Shown here in pieces: positions 57,943 to 64,000 of a DNA stretch of 64,000 bases. Numbering within the stretch: the first letter of the stretch is position 1; the number at the start of each line of letters is the position of its first letter. The notes beneath the pieces are model-generated. The model ran no database searches. It saw nothing but the letters and a program-made list of their open reading frames with translations, and was not told where the DNA came from. The stretch lies in NCBI GenBank assembly GCA_963663735.2, contig CAXXHN010000002.1, positions 186,001 to 250,000 of the forward strand, given 5' to 3'. The DNA comes from G963663735 sp963663735 (GTDB lineage Bacteria; Acidobacteriota; UBA6911; RPQK01; JAPXNP01). Made by a program: the position numbers and the translations under genes.

Positions 57943-59544
57943 TCAACCGCTGATCAGGTTAGCTCTCCTCCCGATGCCACCTCGGCCCTCCCACTTCATC
58001 AGATCCATTTTCCGTTTGCCCCCTTCGGCAGTGATCCTGGTATATATGAATTCCTTTTCCTCCCTGACGGCGCTTGACTCGTAACTGAATATCCTGGTCC
58101 AGGTCCCGGTATTTATGTAGTGGCAGCCCGAAGGATATCTCACCAGGTCCGGTTCATGGCAGTGGCCCATGACAATGTATTCCGGGTGCAGTATTTCATC
58201 TATGGCAGCACCTTTTTCCCTTAAAATCCTGGAGCAGTCTTTTTTCTTCATGTACCTCATCATCCTGAAGTAAAGGAAGCTGCCCGCTGCAAACTGGGCC
58301 AGGATGATGATCAAGGGAATCTGAGAATTCCTGTTCCAGTCGACAATTCCCTGGATAATCGGAAGTCCCGGTAATTGAGCAGGCAGCGACAGTGACCAGA
58401 AGGGCGAAAAAAGGAGTATGGCAACGGCCAGGTTGAGCAGTATCAATCCCATCAGAAGGGGAATGACACACCCCGGAACCAGCATGAAAAGCAATATCCT
58501 GGCCAAAGGCTTAATTGCGGATGAAAGCAGCGGTTCGGCCTGGATTTTTTTGAGGAGCCTGACCCTTAGGTTCCATTCTGGATTCATCCCCGGCGGCGGT
58601 GATACCTCATCTGAAAACTTTTCGAACCCGGAACCAGGAGCGGCCCATTTCAGGCAATAGTCAGCAGGATTTACTGGATCAGGGGCCGTAACCATCGTTT
58701 CTACCTGACTGCATGCATCCCTCCAGCTCTCCCTGATCTTGCAGAGCATCTTTTTCCCATCCGTGAACAGGAAGATAATAGCGCGGAAAGGGTGGTTCCG
58801 GATGAACCAGCCAATGAACCTTGTTTCAGGTTTAATGTTGTCAGCAAAAGGGGAGGAAGTCTCCACCCGGTTGAAAAGATAGCGGACAAAAATGGATCCC
58901 AGGGGGAGATACATTTTTTCTGAAGAATTTCCCGAGATTTCTGCGGCTGGAGTTTTTAAGGGAGTCAGGGCGGAAGGGAAGGAATTCGTTGGGTCGTACT
59001 GATGTCCATGTTCAATGTAAACGGTGCCATCAAAAAAGAACCAGGGTAAAAAGCTCAGGCGCTCTCCTGGACCCGGATTGTCAAGAGGCGGGGTCCTTAG
59101 TTTCATCAGGCCGTTGATCAATTCCTCCCTGACTTCGGGATAGAAAAATTCAGCGTCATGATTTCCTGAAATAACTATGATCCGGTGATTCAGGCAGAAT
59201 TTTGCCAGCGCACTGAAAAGGACATGGTGTCCAAGCATGATCCTGCGGATTTTCCAGGCTGATTCCGCTGGTCCTGCCACCAGCCCGTAGTCACCTTCCC
59301 GCTCCAGTCCGACCAGGTTCGAAGGCAGTTCGGTTACCTGCAGGAAATCAACAAAATCACCGGCGATTACCAGAGTCCATTCAGTGTCGGCCCATTCCTG
59401 GGAAGAGGTGTGGAATTCAAGGAAATCAGCGAAGTCATCATCAAACAGGAAATCTTCCCGGGGATCAATCCAGCCGGTGTCCGGGTTCCGCCCCTCGCTC
59501 AGATGCAGGTCAGATACAACCAGAAATCCCTGTTTGTCAGCCAT
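57943..59544 (-). CDS. Membrane metallophosphoesterase
   Basis: 533 residues. The calcineurin-type metal motifs are in order: VVSDLHL (DxH), VIAGDFVDF (GD), ISGNHDAEFF (GNHD) and MGHCHEPD (GHxH). Two hydrophobic segments (ILLFMLVPGCVIPLLMGLILL and the next) lie between GNHD and GHCH, so the domain is split by a membrane insertion. Related enzymes cleave nucleotide or lipid phosphates such as UDP-2,3-diacylglucosamine. The last residues, RGGIGRRANLISG, look unlike the family and may be added sequence. It is a single gene. Confidence 0.83.
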   Translation of the reverse strand: MADKQGFLVVSDLHLSEGRNPDTGWIDPREDFLFDDDFADFLEFHTSSQEWADTEWTLVIAGDFVDFLQVTELPSNLVGLEREGDYGLVAGPAESAWKIRRIMLGHHVLFSALAKFCLNHRIIVISGNHDAEFFYPEVREELINGLMKLRTPPLDNPGPGERLSFLPWFFFDGTVYIEHGHQYDPTNSFPSALTPLKTPAAEISGNSSEKMYLPLGSIFVRYLFNRVETSSPFADNIKPETRFIGWFIRNHPFRAIIFLFTDGKKMLCKIRESWRDACSQVETMVTAPDPVNPADYCLKWAAPGSGFEKFSDEVSPPPGMNPEWNLRVRLLKKIQAEPLLSSAIKPLARILLFMLVPGCVIPLLMGLILLNLAVAILLFSPFWSLSLPAQLPGLPIIQGIVDWNRNSQIPLIIILAQFAAGSFLYFRMMRYMKKKDCSRILREKGAAIDEILHPEYIVMGHCHEPDLVRYPSGCHYINTGTWTRIFSYESSAVREEKEFIYTRITAEGGKRKMDLMKWEGRGGIGRRANLISG

Positions 59545-59773
59545 GACAACTGATTATAAGTTCGTTTTATCCAGGTATCAACCAGGAAAACTTTGTTTTC
59601 ATAATAAGTTAGCATGGTTTTTGTAATGGTGTGGATTTACAGGATGCCGTTACCGCATTGGAAAAGGAGAGATGTTTGACCCTGCCCCGGCAATTAACCT
59701 GGGAAAGCTTCATTTTGGCCCAAATTTTTTACAGGGACTTGCTTATTCAGAGTTCTCTGTTTAATGTAACGGT

Positions 59774-60421
59774 ATGGATAACGCTGATTTGATTATTGAG
59801 TGCAGGGCAGAGGGGCCGTTTATGAAAAACGGTTATGTGGTCGCCTGTTCTGCTGACAGGAAGGCCGTATATATTGATCCTGGCGATGAAGCCGTTCAGA
59901 TGATAGGTTTTGTTAAGCAAAATGATCTGCAGTTGCAGGCCGTGATCGCCACCCATGCCCACATGGATCATATTTGCGGTATAGGTACTGTGAAAAAAGA
60001 ATGGGATGTTCCGACATATCTGCACCCTGATGACGAATTCCTTTACGCAGGACTGCAGGAACAGAGCAGGTACTTCGGGACGGATTACGGACCCGCCCCT
60101 CCAGTTGATTTTTACCTGGAAGACGGGCAGTTGCTGCGATTCGGGGACCTTGAAATCAAGGTCCTGCATTCACCCGGGCATTCGCCGGGAGGCGTGTGCC
60201 TGGAGGCCGGAGATAATCTCTTTACCGGAGACCTTATATTCGCCGGATCAGTTGGCCGGACTGATTTGCCTGGGGGAGATCTTAATGTGCTGATGAATTC
60301 CATACGGAGAATAATCGTACCCTTAGCTGAGGAGACTTCTTTATGGCCGGGGCACGGACCCCGCACAACAGCAGGACGTGAAATCAGGAGCAATCCTTTT
60401 AGAAATAGTTTTTTGACCTGA
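59774..60421 (+). CDS. MBL-fold hydrolase (glyoxalase II-like)
   Basis: 215 residues. It has the complete metal motif THAHMDH (near 60), the later His in SPGHSPGG, GDLIFAGSVGRTDLPGGD with the bridging Asp, and LWPGHGP. This is the short glyoxalase II-like type found in many bacteria, hydrolysing thioesters or related compounds; persulfide dioxygenase relatives are longer. Cytoplasmic. The start has only a weak ribosome binding site. It precedes the regulator gene by 44 bases and might share its transcript. Confidence 0.88.
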   Translation: MDNADLIIECRAEGPFMKNGYVVACSADRKAVYIDPGDEAVQMIGFVKQNDLQLQAVIATHAHMDHICGIGTVKKEWDVPTYLHPDDEFLYAGLQEQSRYFGTDYGPAPPVDFYLEDGQLLRFGDLEIKVLHSPGHSPGGVCLEAGDNLFTGDLIFAGSVGRTDLPGGDLNVLMNSIRRIIVPLAEETSLWPGHGPRTTAGREIRSNPFRNSFLT

Positions 60422-60465
60422 GTAAATTCCGGTGTTTTACCGGTACAATTTGGATAATTACTTTT

Positions 60466-61338
60466 ATGTCGAGTGAACGCCTGTATTCAACCAGGGAATT
60501 GGCCCAGCTTTGGAATGTCAGTGAAACTACTATCAAGCGGTGGTCATTGTCCAAGGGACTCAACTGCCTGAAAACTCCCGGAGGACACAGGCGTTTCAGC
60601 CTGAATGACATTATCCAGTTCCAGGGCAGGAGGGGATTTGAGGCCAGCGGGCTGCTGCAGGGAGTAAATTCAGATTTTTCTGACCTGGAAATCTGGATCA
60701 ATTCCAAAAACTTCCAGGAGATCCGTAAGTTCATCATCACCCTCGCTTTGTACAACCAGGTTGATGAAATTACAGAGTTCCTGAACCGGCTTTATTTGCG
60801 CGGGGTATCACTTGCTGATTTTTATGATGAAATCCTGATTGAATTGTCTGAGACAGATACACCGGAAGATCCTGATATGGATCTTCGAGGCTACAGGCTT
60901 AACCTGGTCCGTTCCAATCTGAGGACAGCTTTTCATTTTTTTTCCCTGAGTCTTGAACCGGGTAAGAAAAATGGAAGAACAGCCCTCTGCGTTTCTCCAG
61001 TCCCTAACGCGGGTATTCCGCTGCAACTCATGTCCTGTGTTTTCAGGGAGCAGGGCTGGGAATGTCTGACTCTTCGGGAACCATGTGACCTGAAGATGAT
61101 GCATGAGTGCGTGAAAACGGAACCGGTTAATCTTTTATCTATCTGGGTTCCGCTTGATTATGAGGTGGAACCTGGGATGAAACACAGAGAAAAACTTATC
61201 AAGTTCCTGGATAAGTACAGGATACCGGTTATTGTAATCCAGAAAAAACCCCATTCCCTGGTACTCCAAAAGTATTATTCAGAGCGGAGTATCGGGAGTT
61301 TTAGACAATTCCAGCAATACGTTAAATCAATATCCTGA
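60466..61338 (+). CDS. MerR-type regulator with degenerate B12-binding-like C-terminus
   Basis: 290 residues. Residues ~6-50 are a MerR/excisionase-type winged helix (YSTRELAQLWNVSETTIKRW, TPGGHRRFSLNDI). The middle is helical, in the place of the B12 cap region of CarH/LitR-like regulators. The C-terminal Rossmann-like part starts ALCVSPVPNAGIPLQLMSC and keeps the FREQGWECLTL strand, but the DxHxxG motif that supplies the cobalamin histidine is missing. It is thus likely a B12-independent relative, or binds another ligand. It probably controls nearby or envelope genes; no target is visible. Confidence 0.75.
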   Translation: MSSERLYSTRELAQLWNVSETTIKRWSLSKGLNCLKTPGGHRRFSLNDIIQFQGRRGFEASGLLQGVNSDFSDLEIWINSKNFQEIRKFIITLALYNQVDEITEFLNRLYLRGVSLADFYDEILIELSETDTPEDPDMDLRGYRLNLVRSNLRTAFHFFSLSLEPGKKNGRTALCVSPVPNAGIPLQLMSCVFREQGWECLTLREPCDLKMMHECVKTEPVNLLSIWVPLDYEVEPGMKHREKLIKFLDKYRIPVIVIQKKPHSLVLQKYYSERSIGSFRQFQQYVKSIS

Positions 61339-61363
61339 AACACCTGACAGGTTTATTCTGGGA

Positions 61364-62158
61364 TTATGCCCTTTTTTTCCTTTGCAGGATTATAAATAAA
61401 ATCAGGGCAGCCGGAACTACCATGAGACTGATGGCCTGTGAGGTTGAGATCATCCCGTTGAAATAGATTCCCCTTTCCGTATCACCTCTGAAGAATTCCA
61501 GGATAAACCTGATAATTCCGAAGGAAATAAGGTAAACAGAGAAAAGCTGCCCTGAAACAGGGAAGATTTTTTTTCTCAATGCCATCCAAAGGATAAAAAA
61601 GAGCAGAAGCCAGGAAAGGGATTCATAGAGCTGTACCGGATGGAGCGAATTGTGCAAGGGCACTCCAATCAGGTTGTGGGCGTATGTGCTGGAAAACGTA
61701 ACTGCCCATGGCAGCTCAGAATGGCTTCCCCAGCAGCATCCGGCGGAGAAGCACCCAATTCGACCGATTGCCTGCCCCAGGGGAATCGCGGGAGCCGCGA
61801 TATCGGCAAACCTGAGAAATGAAACAGAAGGGTTTTTCCTGGAAAAAATAAAACAGCCTGCTATTGCTCCCAGGAGCCCTCCGTAAAAGACTCCTCCGGC
61901 CCGGAGGAAATCAATACTGAAAAGCCGCGACAGGTCATCCAGGTAATAGTTCAGGGATGTCAGGACCAGAAGGAGCTTGGACCCGATGATTGCTGATATT
62001 ATGACAATAAATCCGAGATCCCAGACATATTTTTTCTGGATTCCTTCTTTTTGTCCCAGGTAGACCGCCATATAGATAGCAGCGAGGATGGCAAGCGTCA
62101 GCATTACCCCGTAGGTATGGAGTGTGAATGGGCCGATTTCCAATAGTCTGGGGCACAT
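61364..62158 (-). CDS. lgt: Prolipoprotein diacylglyceryl transferase
   Basis: 264 residues from the ATG at 62158 (AGGA upstream; the longer frame adds 15 non-family codons). Seven or so membrane segments. Family markers are EIGPFTLHTYGVM at the start, GGVFYGGLLGAIAG, and the signature GRIGCFSAGCCWG (with conserved Arg and Asn/Ser region). It transfers diacylglycerol from phosphatidylglycerol to the lipobox cysteine of prolipoproteins, the first step for the many lipoproteins seen in this window. It lies after the EF-G-like gene on the same strand, 130 bases away. Confidence 0.95.
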   Translation of the reverse strand: MCPRLLEIGPFTLHTYGVMLTLAILAAIYMAVYLGQKEGIQKKYVWDLGFIVIISAIIGSKLLLVLTSLNYYLDDLSRLFSIDFLRAGGVFYGGLLGAIAGCFIFSRKNPSVSFLRFADIAAPAIPLGQAIGRIGCFSAGCCWGSHSELPWAVTFSSTYAHNLIGVPLHNSLHPVQLYESLSWLLLFFILWMALRKKIFPVSGQLFSVYLISFGIIRFILEFFRGDTERGIYFNGMISTSQAISLMVVPAALILFIILQRKKRA

Positions 62159-62244
62159 GATAATCCTGCTGGAACTTGTTGCCGGAGACACCGTTAAGCG
62201 CATTTAGCCCGGTGCCTCCGGTTGTTGCCGGTCTGAAAACTTTA

Positions 62245-62270
62245 CTGCCGGGTTCTATTATACCCGGCAG
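62245..62270 (-). terminator. Hairpin between EF-G-like gene and lgt
   Basis: CTGCCGGGT pairs with ACCCGGCAG over an eight-base loop. On the minus strand it is followed by AGTAAAGTTTT, a weak T-tract, so it may partly terminate the EF-G-like transcript before lgt. Confidence 0.5.
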
Positions 62271-62288
62271 GTCAGTTCCGGACCTGTT

Positions 62289-64000
62289 TTATTTGGATTC
62301 CTCTTCAGCTTCCTGCTTGGCCTTTTCAATGATCTTTTCGGTCAGGTGGGCGGGAACTATGTCGTAATGGGAAAGCTCCATCTGGAAACTCCCCCTGCCA
62401 CCAGTCATGGAAGTCAGGCTTGAATCGTAATTGAGCATTTCTGCCATCGGAACCTGGGCCCGTACAACCTGGGTGTTCCCCTTGACATCCATTCCCTGGA
62501 TTCTTCCCCGGCGGCTGTTGAGGTCGCCCATAATATCACCGGCGTTTTCTTCCGGCGCGTAAATCTCTACGTTCATGGTCGGCTCCAGCAGAACAGGTTT
62601 AGCCTGTTCCATGCCTTTTTTAAAAGCTACACCTCCGGCAATCTTAAAAGCCATTTCAGAGGAATCCACATCGTGGTAGCTTCCATCATAGAGGGTTACC
62701 TTAAAGTCAACCACAGGGAAACCGGCCAGATAGCCCCTCTCCGCTGTTTCGATTATTCCCTTTTCAACAGCTGGGATGTACTGTCTGGGAATTGCTCCGC
62801 CGAAGATTTCATCCACAAACTGGAAGCCCGCGCTTCTCTCAGCTGGTTCCATCCTGATGCGGCAGTCACCAAACTGTCCGTGTCCACCTGACTGTTTTTT
62901 ATGACGTCCCTGTACATCGGCAACTCCGGTGATTGTTTCCCGGTAAGGGACCTTGGGTGGTTTGAGCAGGACTTCTACACCATATTTTCTTTTCAGCTTG
63001 CCAACGGAGACTTCAATATGAAGCTGTCCGCTTCCGGCCAGGATGAATTCCTTGGTTTGGGGATCCCGCCTGAACTGCAGCGAAGGATCTTCTTCCATTA
63101 TTCTGGTAACTGACTGGCCTATCTTATCTTCGTCTCCCCTGGTGGCAGGTTCAATGGCAAAGCTGATAGAGGGGACCGGGTATTCAACAGGTTTGAACAG
63201 AGTGCCCTCTTTTTCATCAGACAGGGTGTCACCGGTTACTGTCTCCTTGAGCTTAAGCACTCCGCAGATATCGCCGGTATTAATTTCTGAAAGGGCTTCA
63301 TGGCTTTTGCCCTGGAATGCCTGGAGTGAACCGAGTCTTTCATCGGCGCGTTTTCCCAGATTCCTGAGTGTTGAGTCAGATTTGATAGTGCCTGCCAGGG
63401 ATTTAATCAGGCTGATGCGCCCGGCGAATGGGTCAGCCAGGGTTTTGAAAACAAAAGCCAGGGGTTTTCCGTTCGGAACAACATTGATTTCTGTATCTTC
63501 ACCGGAAGCGTTGACTCCAGTCACGGCAACTCTTTCCAGCGGGTTTGGGCAGAGGGAGGTGATTGCGTTCAGCAGGGTTGCTATTCCGGCGTTCCTGGAT
63601 GCGGCGGTACAAAAAGCAGGGTAGAACGTTCCGGCCTTGATCGATTTTGCCATGCCTGCGAGCAGGTCTTCATCGGAAAGGGTTCCTTCTTCAAAGAATT
63701 TTTCCATGAGGGAGTCGTCGCTTTCCGCGATCATCTCAATCAGGTCCTCGCGGCGGGCCGCAACTTCATCCTGCATATCTGCGGGAATATCCTTTTCCTT
63801 GGGAATTCCTTTTCCATCCAGTTCATAGTAGAGAGCCTTGTTGGTTATAAGGTCAATTATTCCCTGGAATTCTTTTTCCTCACCGATAGGCAGTTGGACC
63901 GGCACTATTTCCCGGGCCAGTGTTCCCTGCAGTGAATCAACGGTGCGTTTAAAACTGGCATTGTCCCTGTCCAGTTTGTTAATAACTACTATCCGGGGGA
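62289..64000 (-). CDS. fusA: Elongation factor G-like GTPase, 5' end outside the window
   Basis: About 570 residues are present; the frame is open through the right edge, so the GTPase start is missing. The NKLDRD motif (G4) lies at the edge, followed by EF-G domains II-V. Domain IV/V features include KKQSGGHGQFGDCRI and SRRGRIQGMD. The HGQFGDC type and IDLITNKALYYE segment suggest the EF-G2 (paralogous) group rather than the main translocase; relatives are used in translation or ribosome recycling. The symbol fusA is the family symbol, used with caution. It sits upstream of lgt. Confidence 0.9.
   Translation of the reverse strand, partial: PRIVVINKLDRDNASFKRTVDSLQGTLAREIVPVQLPIGEEKEFQGIIDLITNKALYYELDGKGIPKEKDIPADMQDEVAARREDLIEMIAESDDSLMEKFFEEGTLSDEDLLAGMAKSIKAGTFYPAFCTAASRNAGIATLLNAITSLCPNPLERVAVTGVNASGEDTEINVVPNGKPLAFVFKTLADPFAGRISLIKSLAGTIKSDSTLRNLGKRADERLGSLQAFQGKSHEALSEINTGDICGVLKLKETVTGDTLSDEKEGTLFKPVEYPVPSISFAIEPATRGDEDKIGQSVTRIMEEDPSLQFRRDPQTKEFILAGSGQLHIEVSVGKLKRKYGVEVLLKPPKVPYRETITGVADVQGRHKKQSGGHGQFGDCRIRMEPAERSAGFQFVDEIFGGAIPRQYIPAVEKGIIETAERGYLAGFPVVDFKVTLYDGSYHDVDSSEMAFKIAGGVAFKKGMEQAKPVLLEPTMNVEIYAPEENAGDIMGDLNSRRGRIQGMDVKGNTQVVRAQVPMAEMLNYDSSLTSMTGGRGSFQMELSHYDIVPAHLTEKIIEKAKQEAEEESK

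Noticed and set aside
57943..58010. tRNA-Leu-like start in the end of the metallophosphoesterase gene (GGIGRRA peptide)
   Set aside because: The peptide resembles the usual false translation of tRNA-Leu, but the DNA lacks a T arm (GGTTCGAATCC) and a proper anticodon loop, so no tRNA is called.

Overview
The window reads as a chromosomal segment of a free-living diderm (Gram-negative type) bacterium. It has one complete rRNA operon, one tRNA gene, an OmpA-family protein, a SPOR-domain protein, many lipoproteins and signal peptides, and no transposase, prophage or CRISPR array that I can see. The 16S gene and the gene content (multiheme cytochrome, M14 peptidase, GH29, GH172, sulfatase, GTP-dependent PEPCK, EF-G-like factor) suggest an Acidobacteriota-like or Aminicenantes-like organism living on proteins and polysaccharides. 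That placement is inference; a 16S database search would settle it.

Left part (1-20 kb): the end of a SPOR protein, thiol peroxidase (tpx), an OmpA-like protein with a duplicated N-terminal module and a small tryptophan-repeat protein. Next come GTP-PEPCK and a lactate permease, which together fit growth on lactate by gluconeogenesis. A four-gene leftward operon holds a coiled-coil lipoprotein, two different L,D-transpeptidases and a small secreted protein. It is followed by a nine-heme cytochrome with Ig-like domains, a large M14-family peptidase, tRNA-Arg(ACG) and glutamine-dependent NAD synthetase (nadE).

Centre (20-25.4 kb): a 16S-23S-5S operon with two candidate promoters, no tRNA in the spacer, clear long processing stems around 16S and 23S, and a strong intrinsic terminator.

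Right part (25.6-64 kb): mostly single genes on both strands. Secreted or envelope functions dominate: a GH172-like protein, a double metallo-beta-lactamase-fold protein, a NIF3-like protein, an M23 peptidase fused to a beta-propeller, GH29 fucosidase, an Ntn-type amidohydrolase, a duplicated CPBP membrane protease, a ThuA-like protein, a trypsin-like protease coupled to a large leucine-rich-repeat protein, a rhodanese and a sulfatase. Amino-sugar metabolism is represented by a phosphohexosamine-type mutase, a NagB-like deaminase and a PIG-L deacetylase. Housekeeping genes are rsgA, lgt and the start-truncated gene of an EF-G-like factor at the right edge.

The accessory signals that stand out are: intergenic repeats at 35.0-39.6 kb with a compensated stem change; a C-terminal module shared by the multiheme cytochrome and the LRR protein; and several enzymes with duplicated or degenerate catalytic modules (CPBP protease, double MBL protein, M14 peptidase, B12-type regulator). 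I did not find a clear new defence or mobile system.
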